From contig CAYGDT010000061.1 in the NCBI GenBank assembly GCA_964348745.1, forward strand, positions 1 through 8,812: a DNA stretch of 8,812 nt. Reading direction: 5' to 3'. Below, one piece after another: positions 1 through 5,853 of the stretch. This DNA comes from CAYGDT01 sp964348745. Lineage in GTDB: Bacteria > Patescibacteriota > Gracilibacteria > Peribacterales > Peribacteraceae. The position numbers were made by a program, and so were the translations under genes. Numbering within the stretch: the first letter of the stretch is position 1; each line of letters opens with the position of its first letter. The notes below the pieces were generated by a model, which saw only the letters and a program-made list of their open reading frames with translations, had not been told where the DNA came from and did no database searches.

Positions 1-1
1 G

Positions 2-70
2 TATTACGTATCTGACGTGTGATATTTTTTGTATGCTTAATACTTAATACTTAATTCGTAATACTTAATA
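2..70. repeat. Heptamer tandem array A with one inverted unit, 3' of the protease gene
   Basis: Five head-to-tail 7-bp units occupy 36-70: CTTAATA three times, CTTAATT once and CGTAATA once. A degenerate sixth unit runs into the protease stop codon at 73-75. An inverted copy of the unit (TATTACG) lies at 2-8, and 1-11 pairs with 54-64 with one mismatch, so a weak AT-rich hairpin is possible. The array begins directly after the protease gene on its transcribed strand. It is the first of several arrays in this window with the same layout but a different word. Function is unknown; a role in termination or mRNA 3'-end protection is inference. The array may continue beyond the window edge. Confidence 0.75.
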
Positions 71-72
71 CG

Positions 73-1320
73 CTATTCGCCCGTCAGTACCTCCAACGCC
101 TTCTCCAACTGCGGGTCTTGCTTTGCGAGTATCTCTTCTTTCGTGCGGTCCACTTCGATCTCTGGGTGCACTCCTTCCTTGCCGAGATCTCTGCCACTCG
201 GGGTCAGCCACCTTGCCGTGGTAATGCGCAGGCTGGTTCCGCCGGGAAGATCGAACACTTCCTGCACCGTGCCTTTTCCAAAACTTTTTTTGCCGATGAT
301 CGTCGCGCGGGATGCGTCCTGCAACGCGCCCGCAAGGATCTCCGAAGCGGATGCGGAACCTTCGTTGATCAGCACGACGAGTGGAACATCGGGGGCGATG
401 GCTCCGCCCGTGACGTAATGGCTGATGGGTTCTCCTTCACGTCCGGCCACCGAAACGACTTTGCCCTGTGTCATGAACATCGACGCCAACTCCACGGCTT
501 TGTCCAGATACCCGCCGCCATTAAAGCGCACGTCCAGAATCATGCCATCAACCTTGTCATCGACGAATCCCTGTACCGCTTCTCGCACTTCGTCGCCGGT
601 CGTATCGCCGAATCGGTTGAGGGAAATGTATCCTATCCGCTTGCCGTTGCTTTCTTTCAATTCGCTTTCCGTGCTCGGTACCTTGATGGCGTCACGCGTG
701 ATCGAGATTTCCAGAAGATCATCATTGCCCTTCCTCTGAATCGATAGCGTGACATTGGTTCCCTTCGGTCCGCGAATCAAGGCGACTGCATCTCCCAGAT
801 CAAAACCCTCAAGACTCTTACCATCCACTGCGGTAATCACATCTTCCGGCAGGAGCCCAGCCGTTTCCGCAGGAGATCCCTTGAGTGGTGCGACGATAAC
901 GATCTGAGTTTCTTTCATGGTCAGTTCGGCTCCTATGCCTTCCAATGATCCATTGAGAGAGCTACGAAACTCATCGTTCTCCTTTGGTGGCATGAACGTC
1001 GAATACGGATCGCCGATCGCAGCGATCAAACCGGATGCCGCACCGTAGAGCATTGGCTCAACCTGCAATTTTTCCGGATCGATGTAGTGGTTTGCCGCCA
1101 GTTTCCATACGGTCCAGAGCAAACTGATATCCACTTCTTGCTCGGGATTTTTTACCAGCGTTCCACTGCTCACTCCGCCATTCATCACCTCTTCCAGTGC
1201 AACGTAATCGTCGGCAAGCTTTGCGCGTTCCTGGCGCATGCCGAGTTGCACCCCTATAAACAAGGTTAGGACGGGTAGCGCAATGAGGATCAGATTTTTA
1301 AGGAATTTCACGAAGAGCAT
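73..1320 (-). CDS. S41 family C-terminal processing peptidase (CtpA/Prc type) with PDZ domain
   Basis: A 415-residue membrane-anchored serine protease, expected to work outside the cytoplasmic membrane on the C-termini of envelope proteins. Residues about 5-25 form an uncleaved signal anchor. A PDZ domain spans about 120-200 (EGIGAEL, then SPAETAGLLPED). The S41 catalytic core follows: FNGGGYLD near 266-273, the nucleophile S324 in GSASASEI, the general base K349 in KKSFGKG and Q353 four residues later. The 25-residue Ser-Lys spacing is that of the family, and total length is typical. The ATG at 1320 lies inside a 12-bp palindrome. An in-frame GTG at 1311 would give MKFLKNLILI, an equally good anchor, and fits better with the -10 element at 1319-1324. 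The gene diverges from the DUF1858-HesB gene. Substrates cannot be predicted from sequence. Confidence 0.95.
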   Translation of the reverse strand: MLFVKFLKNLILIALPVLTLFIGVQLGMRQERAKLADDYVALEEVMNGGVSSGTLVKNPEQEVDISLLWTVWKLAANHYIDPEKLQVEPMLYGAASGLIAAIGDPYSTFMPPKENDEFRSSLNGSLEGIGAELTMKETQIVIVAPLKGSPAETAGLLPEDVITAVDGKSLEGFDLGDAVALIRGPKGTNVTLSIQRKGNDDLLEISITRDAIKVPSTESELKESNGKRIGYISLNRFGDTTGDEVREAVQGFVDDKVDGMILDVRFNGGGYLDKAVELASMFMTQGKVVSVAGREGEPISHYVTGGAIAPDVPLVVLINEGSASASEILAGALQDASRATIIGKKSFGKGTVQEVFDLPGGTSLRITTARWLTPSGRDLGKEGVHPEIEVDRTKEEILAKQDPQLEKALEVLTGE

Positions 1321-1329
1321 GCTAGCATG
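1318..1329. promoter_or_regulatory. 12-bp perfect palindrome carrying symmetrical extended -10 elements
   Basis: The sequence CATGCTAGCATG is its own reverse complement and lies in the 17-bp gap between two divergent starts, overlapping the ATG at 1320. On each strand it reads TG-C-TAGCAT, an extended -10 matching TATAAT at four of six positions. On the plus strand the hexamer (1323-1328) ends 9 bases before the ATG at 1338. On the minus strand it ends 7 bases before the in-frame GTG at 1311. Those distances match other promoters in this window. No clear -35 is seen. The bidirectional promoter is inferred; an operator is an alternative reading. Confidence 0.5.
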
Positions 1330-1337
1330 AACTTCCG

Positions 1338-1889
1338 ATGGATACCCCGACTATTTCCAAAAAAATGACCGTGCGCGAAATCATCGCGTTGGTGCCCGCA
1401 GCTGCGGATATCATGACGGAGTACGGGCTGCACTGCTTCTCGTGTTCCATTGGAGGCGTGGAATCTCTGGAAGAGGGTTGCCAAATGCACGGCTTCGACG
1501 AAGAGACGATCGAAGCGCTCATTGCCGACGTCAACGATGCCATCGGATCGGCACCGAAGCGCCCGCAGGAAATTACGATCACCGCCGACGCTGCGCGCGC
1601 GATCATGAAGATTGCAAATGAGCAGCAACGTGCCAACGATATTCTTGTGGTGACCGTTGATGAGCATGGCGGGTTTTGTCTGGAGTTCCAGGAGAAGCCA
1701 CTGCAGGGGGATTTGCAGTTTGGTTGCACGGAAGTTCCGGAATTGAAGGTCTACGCCTCCGTATTAACACTGAGCCGCATCGGCGGTGCGCTCATCGATC
1801 TGCGGGAAGGGAGGTTTAAGTTGGATGTGCCGGGGGAAGATTGTTGTACAAATGGCGAATGCCATTGTGGCTCAGCGAGTGACCGGTGA
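1338..1889 (+). CDS. DUF1858 (redox disulfide) domain fused to HesB/IscA-like Fe-S domain
   Basis: 183 residues with two recognisable parts. Residues 5-70 match DUF1858, the hybrid-cluster-protein-associated redox disulfide domain: MTVREIIALVPAAADIM, then EYGLHCFSC with C33 and C36, and a further C48. Residues 78-180 resemble the HesB/IscA A-type carrier fold: it begins ITITADAARAIMKIA, has C114 in GGFCLEF where the family has its first ligand cysteine (GGCSG), and ends with C175-H-C177-G, equivalent to the family's terminal CGCG. Extra cysteines C130, C169 and C170 give nine in all. Known A-type carriers bind and pass on Fe-S clusters; here a role in Fe-S handling or thiol redox chemistry in the cytoplasm is inferred. 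The ATG at 1338 was chosen because it gives the usual short lead into DUF1858. No Fe-S partner gene lies nearby, and the next gene appears to have its own promoter. Confidence 0.82.
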   Translation: MDTPTISKKMTVREIIALVPAAADIMTEYGLHCFSCSIGGVESLEEGCQMHGFDEETIEALIADVNDAIGSAPKRPQEITITADAARAIMKIANEQQRANDILVVTVDEHGGFCLEFQEKPLQGDLQFGCTEVPELKVYASVLTLSRIGGALIDLREGRFKLDVPGEDCCTNGECHCGSASDR

Positions 1890-1958
1890 TCGGTAATCGG
1901 AAAGCAGTGATCGGTGATTACTAATAACCGATTCCCGATAACCGATCCCCGATTCCTG
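1884..1958. repeat. Heptamer array B with inverted arm, between the HesB-type gene and rnh
   Basis: Five 7-bp units fill 1924-1958: ATAACCG twice, ATTCCCG, ATCCCCG and ATTCCTG. The left part holds the same word inverted: CGGTGAT at 1884-1890, CGGTAAT at 1891-1897 and CGGTGAT at 1912-1918. The segment 1889-1900 pairs with 1928-1939 at 11 of 12 positions, and 1910-1932 is itself nearly palindromic, so alternative hairpins are possible. The stop codon of the upstream gene (1887-1889) lies inside the first inverted unit. The array ends where the -10 element of the RNase H gene begins. A terminator-like role is inferred; there is no U-tract. Confidence 0.78.
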
Positions 1959-1965
1959 TTATACT
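1957..1965 (+). promoter_or_regulatory. Extended -10 promoter of the RNase H gene, probably leaderless
   Basis: TG-T-TATACT is a strong extended -10 (five of six matches to TATAAT). Seven bases separate it from the ATG at 1973, so transcription would start at or within a base or so of the A of the ATG. No Shine-Dalgarno sequence can fit between. The -35 region falls in heptamer array B and shows no good match, which an extended -10 can tolerate. Confidence 0.65.
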
Positions 1966-1972
1966 ACAAACC

Positions 1973-2554
1973 ATGTTCCGTCTTCCTGCCTCGCTTGAGC
2001 GCAAGCTGCAACAACTCTTTCCCAGAGCGGATGACCGCAATCGTTTTATAGCTGAAGTGCTTGCGGTGGCTCTGGAGCAGCATGATTTGCAGCAGGAGCG
2101 TGATGCAGGCATCTCCGTTGGAGGCACGCTGCATCTGTTTACCGATGGCGGATCGCGCGGAAACCCAGGTCAGTCGGCAATCGGCGTTATTCTGGAAGAT
2201 CCCGCGCGCGGGGAGGTGGTACGCGAGCATTACGAACGAATCGGCATCGGTACCAATAACGTCGCGGAGTATCGTGCATTGATCGAAGGCATGAAAATCG
2301 CAAAGCGCATGCATCCTAACCGATTGATCTGTCACTTAGATAGCGAGTTAATCGTCAAGCAGCTCAACGGGGAGTACCGCGTGAAGATGGATGCCCTCAA
2401 GGGATACTTTGATGAGATTCAAGAATTGATCACGCAGTTTCCGGATGTTGTCTTCGTGCATATTCCCCGCAGTGACAACTTTCGTGCGGATGCACTGGTA
2501 AATAAGGCGTTGGATGAACATCCTTCTCCGCGCTACCAAACTTCTGATCGTTAA
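1973..2554 (+). CDS. Type I ribonuclease H family protein with N-terminal RHH-like segment
   Basis: 193 residues. The RNase H fold spans about 52-183 with all four catalytic acids: D58 in FTDGGSRGNPG, E99 in NNVAEYRAL, D123 in HLDSELIVKQ and D173 in NFRADALVNKALD. Family members cut the RNA strand of RNA-DNA hybrids, removing R-loops and primers. The sequence is closer to the RNase HI branch that carries an NNVAEYxAL motif than to E. coli RnhA. Residues 1-36 precede the fold and read FRLPASLERKL, then RNRFIAEVLAVALE, which fits the strand-helix-helix pattern of ribbon-helix-helix (CopG/Arc) DNA-binding domains. That assignment is inference. The ATG at 1973 is supported by the extended -10 just upstream. 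The TAA stop is at 2552. Confidence 0.9.
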   Translation: MFRLPASLERKLQQLFPRADDRNRFIAEVLAVALEQHDLQQERDAGISVGGTLHLFTDGGSRGNPGQSAIGVILEDPARGEVVREHYERIGIGTNNVAEYRALIEGMKIAKRMHPNRLICHLDSELIVKQLNGEYRVKMDALKGYFDEIQELITQFPDVVFVHIPRSDNFRADALVNKALDEHPSPRYQTSDR

Positions 2555-2583
2555 CATGTATCCCAAATTCAATCATTCATCGT

Positions 2584-2738
2584 GGAGTGCGCGGAGTGCA
2601 CAGTGGATAGTGCCTGCCTGCTCCTCGAGTCTGAGCGACCTCGGAGTCGAAGACCGGCGAGGCAGGGAGAGTGGAAAATGTCTTCTGTACGCAATGTTTT
2701 CCTTTTTCTTGTTATCCACTATTCACTATCCGTTATCC
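2584..2738. repeat. Heptamer array D with inverted arm flanking a hairpin element
   Basis: The right arm (2711-2738) has four 7-bp units: GTTATCC twice, ACTATTC and ACTATCC, plus a degenerate fifth beginning GTT. The left arm (about 2591-2611) carries the inverted word: GGATAGT at 2605-2611 is the exact complement of ACTATCC, with diverged units GCACAGT and GCGGAGT before it. Between the arms lies the separate imperfect palindrome at 2613-2666. The layout is the same as arrays A to C, but the right arm lies inside the predicted signal-peptide coding region of the VanW-family gene. Confidence 0.65.
2613..2666. repeat. 54-bp imperfect palindrome, REP- or MITE-like
   Basis: The ends CCTGCCT (2613-2619) and AGGCAGG (2660-2666) are perfect inverted repeats. 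The core pairs 2625-2635 (TCGAGTCTGAG) with 2640-2650 (CTCGGAGTCGA) around a CGAC tetraloop, with nine Watson-Crick pairs, one G-T wobble and one mismatch. It is GC-rich and sits in the gap between the RNase H gene and the VanW-family gene, so it appears to interrupt heptamer array D. A mobile intergenic repeat or a structured RNA element are both possible; copy number in the genome would decide. Confidence 0.55.
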
Positions 2739-3932
2739 GTTGCGCATGCATCCTATCCGATTCTGACCTACCGCCACGGTCACCACTTGTTCACTCTGGA
2801 TCCAAACGCGTTTCCCGGGTGGCATTCGACCGAGGAACAGTGGTTGTACCATGGTGTGGAAATTGCGCCGCCACAGTCACTTCTGGTTGATGGAGACATC
2901 CTACCGCCGCTTCCGGCAGACGTGGAGCGCACGCTCCGCTTCGGCTTGAATACCGATGCCATTGAGGAGACGATTCGATCACGCATCGCGTCCAAGATTG
3001 ATCGTCCCCGTGGCGACGTGACGATTCGCATGGAAGACGGTCATCCGACGTTTGACGGCGTGGGTTTTCTCGGCAGGACGGTCGATAATCACAGGGCTGC
3101 GGAGTTGACCGTCGCCGCATTGGAAGCTGGTATTACCGATATTCAACTCCCAGTGTCAGAGGAGCAACCACTCCTCAACATTCTCGATCCCGATCTTCAG
3201 GACATGGGAATTGCATCTGTCATCGGTATCGGTGAGTCGGTGTTCACCGGTTCCCCGAATCCGCGGCGCCATAATATCAAGACAGGACTTTCCCGTTTCA
3301 ATGGCACGCTTATTCCGCAAGGGGCGACATTTTCCTTCAATGAAATTCTCGGACCGGTAAACGCTGCAGCCGGATACGTCAAGGAACTCGTCATCCTTGG
3401 AGACAGGACCATGCCCGACTACGGCGGCGGTCTTTGCCAAGTCAGTACCACCGCGTACCGCGGTATCTGGGAATATGGTTTTCCGATCGAGCAGCGCCGC
3501 AATCATAGTTTTGCCGTTGCGTACTATGCACCCCAGGGAACCGATGCCACCATCTATCCACCGAATACCGATATGAAATTTCTCAACGATAGTCCGGGAG
3601 CGCTCTTGATCCAGACCGTTGTCGAAGGCGACAATGCCTACTTTATCTATTACGGAACGCGCGACAAGCGTGAGGCGGAGATCATCGGACCGTACGTATG
3701 GAATCGCACAGCATCGCCGCCAGATAAGACAGAGTTTAATGCCGACTTGAAACCGGGTGAGAAGCGCACCCTCGGGAAGGCAGTGCCCGGCATGCAGGCG
3801 GCGTGGTTTCGCATTGTGCGCTCACCGGATAATACTGAGATCGTAGAGCCGTACTATTCTTTTTACCAAGCGCGACCGAACTTTACGCAGGTCGGCATTG
3901 AGTCGACGGTGCCGTCGTGGATTGGGGAGTAG
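2694..3932 (+). CDS. Secreted VanW family protein with peptidoglycan-binding-like N-terminal domain
   Basis: From the ATG at 2694 the product has 412 residues. Residues 1-19 look like a signal peptide (FSFFLL core, AHA-S cleavage site). Residues about 76-157 resemble the YoaR-type putative peptidoglycan-binding domain. The VanW domain spans about 182-305, with SRFNGTLIPQGATFSFNEILG, then GGGLCQVSTTAY (C248) and the RRNHSFAVAYY segment. The C-terminal 60 residues, ending in YSFYQARPNFTQVG, are G5-like. VanW occurs in some vancomycin-resistance clusters but has no established biochemical function; VanW-domain proteins are common in Gram-positives and Patescibacteria without linked resistance genes, and none are seen here. 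The frame is open back to an ATG at 2514, which overlaps the RNase H gene, but that extension crosses repeat DNA and hides the signal peptide, so the later start is preferred. Stop TAG at 3930. Confidence 0.88.
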   Translation: MFSFFLLSTIHYPLSVAHASYPILTYRHGHHLFTLDPNAFPGWHSTEEQWLYHGVEIAPPQSLLVDGDILPPLPADVERTLRFGLNTDAIEETIRSRIASKIDRPRGDVTIRMEDGHPTFDGVGFLGRTVDNHRAAELTVAALEAGITDIQLPVSEEQPLLNILDPDLQDMGIASVIGIGESVFTGSPNPRRHNIKTGLSRFNGTLIPQGATFSFNEILGPVNAAAGYVKELVILGDRTMPDYGGGLCQVSTTAYRGIWEYGFPIEQRRNHSFAVAYYAPQGTDATIYPPNTDMKFLNDSPGALLIQTVVEGDNAYFIYYGTRDKREAEIIGPYVWNRTASPPDKTEFNADLKPGEKRTLGKAVPGMQAAWFRIVRSPDNTEIVEPYYSFYQARPNFTQVGIESTVPSWIGE

Positions 3933-3960
3933 AGTTATGGCCTTTCTTTTCGTTGCTTGT

Positions 3961-3995
3961 GTTCTTTCTTTTGGCAGCCGCCCAAAAGAAAGAAC
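3961..3995. terminator. Perfect 14-bp stem-loop between convergent genes, possible two-way terminator
   Basis: GTTCTTTCTTTTGG (3961-3974) pairs perfectly with CCAAAAGAAAGAAC (3982-3995) around a 7-base loop. The pyrimidine-rich arm extends weakly outward (3942-3949 with 3997-4004). It begins 29 bases after the VanW-family stop and lies about 190 bases beyond the recO stop. The stem is not followed by a U-tract on either strand, so it is not a textbook intrinsic terminator; a conserved intergenic repeat is an alternative. Confidence 0.5.
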
Positions 3996-4046
3996 CAAAG
4001 AAAAACCCACCGCCGCCAATCGCCCCTCCGCTTGCCGCAACACCCC

Positions 4047-4112
4047 CCGTGCCTGCACGCCGTAGTGCCGACTATTCTAAGCTGATGACTGCGTTACGGC
4101 ACGCAGGCGTGG
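4047..4112 (+). other. Long-range GC-rich stem, possible structured RNA
   Basis: Segment 4047-4062 pairs with 4097-4112 at 14 of 16 positions. Two of these are G-T wobbles when read as plus-strand RNA, and the two mismatches are adjacent. The 34-base loop is less GC-rich. The wobbles would be A-C mismatches on the minus-strand transcript, which favours a plus-strand RNA structure such as a 3' UTR of the VanW-family transcript. No known RNA family is recognised. The alternative pairing of 4010-4018 with 4110-4118 excludes the outer part of this stem. Confidence 0.35.
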
Positions 4113-4182
4113 CGGCGGACACCTCCTACTTTGCAAAAACTTAGTTCGCCACAGGCGACCTCAAACATGAAATTTCGCCGAA

Positions 4183-4935
4183 TCATCCTTCATTTCTATT
4201 TCGCATCATGCCGATCACTGCTCCGGATTTGAGCGGTGAGGAAATCGCACCCGAGAGCAGTTGTCCGCACAAGACAGAAAAACCGGAGCGTTCTTGTTGC
4301 GAGAGAGTGGGGAGGTCGTCCCAGTTTCCGGCACCGCACTGTTGCAACATCAGCTTTTGCGCAGCGCTACAGTCTGCGAAAAACGGCTCGTTATGCGCCG
4401 GCAGCAGGCCGAGAATCTTGAGCGTTGTCAGCGTGAATGGCAGCATGGAGTGCGGGTCTTGCCCGCAGCGTTCCAGAAATCGCAGCGTGACGGTAAAGAG
4501 TTCTGGCAGCGGCTCTTCGTCATGGAGCAACGCAAGCAGTAATTCCATTCCTTGTTGCGCATGCAGAAATGCATCGACAGTTCCGTGTGCAAATGCCGTA
4601 AGACGCGAAGCATCGGTGATCAGGTTTCCGGATGCGCCTTCGTGCAGCTGCACCGAGACATGCTGTGGAGGAAGCAGTGTTCCCCCCATACGGCTTCCGA
4701 GTTTGCGCACGCCACGGGCGCGTGCGGCAAGCTTGCCGCGTTCTTTCGTAAACATAATGCAGAAACGATCCGCCTCACCGACATCGTGCGTTTTTAAGAT
4801 GATTGCTTCGAGGGTGTATGAGTGAGGCGTAGAGGGGTTGGGGCAAGGGCAAGGGCTAGGAGTGTTACAACGCGTATGCGATGCGTGGCGACTGGATCTG
4901 CCGGTGTACCCCCAGCCATGCGCCGAATGCTCCAA
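4183..4935 (-). CDS. recO: DNA repair protein RecO, 5' end uncertain
   Basis: RecO acts in RecFOR recombinational repair, loading RecA onto SSB-coated single-stranded DNA and annealing strands. Recognisable RecO sequence starts near residue 40 of this frame (about 4818) with YTLEAIILKTHDVGEADRF, then ERGKLAARARGVRKLGSRMGG, the typical N-terminal OB-fold. The helical remainder runs to the TGA at 4185. From there the protein has about 211 residues, slightly short for the family. The only ATG ahead of that point is at 4935, 71 bases inside ftsX. Residues 2-39 from that start contain no Val, Leu, Ile or Met and no homology, so they are probably untranslated. No ATG, GTG or TTG exists in frame between 4935 and the homology; ACG at 4830 or an ATC near 4800 would be non-standard starts. 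The gene follows ftsX on the same strand with no promoter seen, so translational coupling is likely. Confidence 0.85.
   Translation of the reverse strand: MEHSAHGWGYTGRSSRHASHTRCNTPSPCPCPNPSTPHSYTLEAIILKTHDVGEADRFCIMFTKERGKLAARARGVRKLGSRMGGTLLPPQHVSVQLHEGASGNLITDASRLTAFAHGTVDAFLHAQQGMELLLALLHDEEPLPELFTVTLRFLERCGQDPHSMLPFTLTTLKILGLLPAHNEPFFADCSAAQKLMLQQCGAGNWDDLPTLSQQERSGFSVLCGQLLSGAISSPLKSGAVIGMMRNRNEG
4835..4864. repeat. Hexamer tandem array E, abutting the ftsX stop
   Basis: Five 6-bp units run from 4835 to 4864: GGGTTG, GGGCAA twice, GGGCTA and the diverged GGAGTG. The last base touches the ftsX stop codon (TAA, 4867-4865 on the minus strand). This is the same placement as the heptamer arrays, but with a 6-bp period and no obvious inverted partner. 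The recO frame passes through it as a Pro/Cys-rich stretch that does not resemble RecO. Confidence 0.6.
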
Positions 4936-5833
4936 GCAGAGGTGTTGCCAAGATTTCCAGCAGCACCCAGAGCGGCAGTACTGTGCTTATTAGAGGCGTC
5001 ACCTGCGTGCGCAGTTCTACGAGCGCGCCTCCCATTTGCAGATCGGGGATGACAAATGGCAGCAAGAAGATGAGTGCAAGCAATACAATGACACTGAGAA
5101 CGATTGCGATCAGCAGTAAGACGATCGCTTCGATGACAAACGGCAGTGCGATGGAAGCGGGCGTCGCGCCGACCAGGCGCTCCACAAGTACTTCGTCGCT
5201 GCGCGAAGCCGCTCTGTGGCGAATCAGCTCCGTGGTCACAAAGAGTAGTGCCAGTACGGTGATTCCCAGAATGATCATGGTCAGCGTGCGAGCCGCCCGT
5301 GTGATATTCAGCAGCGCAAAGACATGCTGTTCTTGGTTTGTGACATCGGATAGGAAGGTCGGATTCACAATGTTTTGCCACTGGGATTCCTGCACGAATG
5401 CTTTGAATGTGTCGTAGTCATCCAAGCTCCGTAGCGTTACGCCGATCGTATCGGCGAAGGGATTTTGAATCTTGAACTCTTCCAAAAACGTGATTAGTTC
5501 GGGGTCCGATTGTTTTGTCTGCTCGTATGCTTTTTCCTTGGTGATAAATACAGTGTCCCGTACGATCGGCAGTTGCTCGAGTGCGCTGTTAAAATCTTGA
5601 ATATCCGCATCGGTTGCATCCAAACGCATTTCAAGACGCAGGTCGGTCCTATTGCGCAGAATTGATTGCATACCCTGTAGCCCCATCAGCACGAGTACCA
5701 GTAGTTGCACCAATACGAAGACTCCAAACAGTGCTCCCAGCGAAGAACCCCACCGCCGCTCGCGCAGGAGATTGAGAAGTCCGCGGACGGTGCCACGTCG
5801 AAGCAGTAGAAACATTGTCGCTGCGCTCGTCAT
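4865..5833 (-). CDS. ftsX: Cell division ABC transporter permease FtsX
   Basis: 322 residues with FtsX topology: a basic cytoplasmic N-terminus with RGLLNLLRERRW, TM1 about 31-52, an extracytoplasmic domain about 56-178, TM2 about 183-203, TM3 about 229-262 and TM4 about 285-307. The external domain carries the family's NPF-type element (IQNPFADTIGVTL, 122-134). The loop between TM2 and TM3 has the ELIRHRAASRSDEVLVERLVGATPxxI segment that contacts FtsE in this family (RxxEIxVxxLVGA). In known systems FtsEX controls peptidoglycan hydrolases at the septum from the membrane. FtsE, usually just upstream, is absent here; the upstream neighbour encodes a TPR protein. The ATG at 5833 is preferred over M7 because an extended -10 lies 7 bases before it. 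It is followed on the same strand by recO. Confidence 0.92.
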   Translation of the reverse strand: MTSAATMFLLLRRGTVRGLLNLLRERRWGSSLGALFGVFVLVQLLVLVLMGLQGMQSILRNRTDLRLEMRLDATDADIQDFNSALEQLPIVRDTVFITKEKAYEQTKQSDPELITFLEEFKIQNPFADTIGVTLRSLDDYDTFKAFVQESQWQNIVNPTFLSDVTNQEQHVFALLNITRAARTLTMIILGITVLALLFVTTELIRHRAASRSDEVLVERLVGATPASIALPFVIEAIVLLLIAIVLSVIVLLALIFLLPFVIPDLQMGGALVELRTQVTPLISTVLPLWVLLEILATPLLGAFGAWLGVHRQIQSPRIAYAL

Positions 5834-5840
5834 GGATGAC

Positions 5841-5849
5841 AGTGTAGCA
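5841..5849 (-). promoter_or_regulatory. Extended -10 promoter of ftsX, probably leaderless
   Basis: On the minus strand TG-C-TACACT (5849 down to 5841) is followed by 7 bases and then the ATG at 5833. The same 9-mer occurs ahead of the PBP gene at 7027-7035. The predicted transcription start is at or next to the ATG. The -35 region falls in heptamer array C and has no good match. Confidence 0.62.
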
Positions 5850-5853
5850 TGAC

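Larger units (their letters stand above)
3933..4182. other. Gene-free convergent gap between the VanW-family gene and recO
   Basis: About 250 bases without a convincing gene. It holds a perfect 14-bp hairpin at 3961-3995, a GC-rich long-range stem at 4047-4112 and a further 9-bp inverted pair (4010-4018 with 4110-4118) that competes with it. The only open frame (3917-4144) is low-complexity and overlaps the VanW-family gene end. No heptamer array is present, unlike the gaps between co-directional genes. It lies where two transcription units meet, so terminators for both are expected here. Confidence 0.6.

Noticed and set aside
36..70. CRISPR array
   Set aside because: Units are 7 bp and directly adjacent with no spacers. 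The same holds for the arrays at 1924, 2711 and 5863.
118..747. 209-residue plus-strand open frame
   Set aside because: It is antisense to the S41 protease catalytic domain and shows no family features.
1887..1889. Alternative genetic code with TGA read as glycine
   Set aside because: TGA ends the DUF1858-HesB gene right after the terminal Cys motif and ends recO at its expected length. No gene needs TGA read-through.
2514..2693. Upstream extension of the VanW-family frame from ATG 2514
   Set aside because: It overlaps the RNase H gene, crosses the palindrome and the left repeat arm, and places the signal peptide internally at residue 61.
3057..3932. Vancomycin-resistance cluster suggested by the VanW domain
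   Set aside because: No VanA/B ligase, VanH, VanX or VanS/R genes are present, and VanW-domain proteins are widespread without resistance.
3917..4144. 75-residue plus-strand open frame with a hydrophobic start and Pro/Lys-rich middle
   Set aside because: It overlaps the end of the VanW-family gene, and its sequence follows from the hairpin and GC-rich inverted repeats. It has no promoter, start context or recognisable homology.
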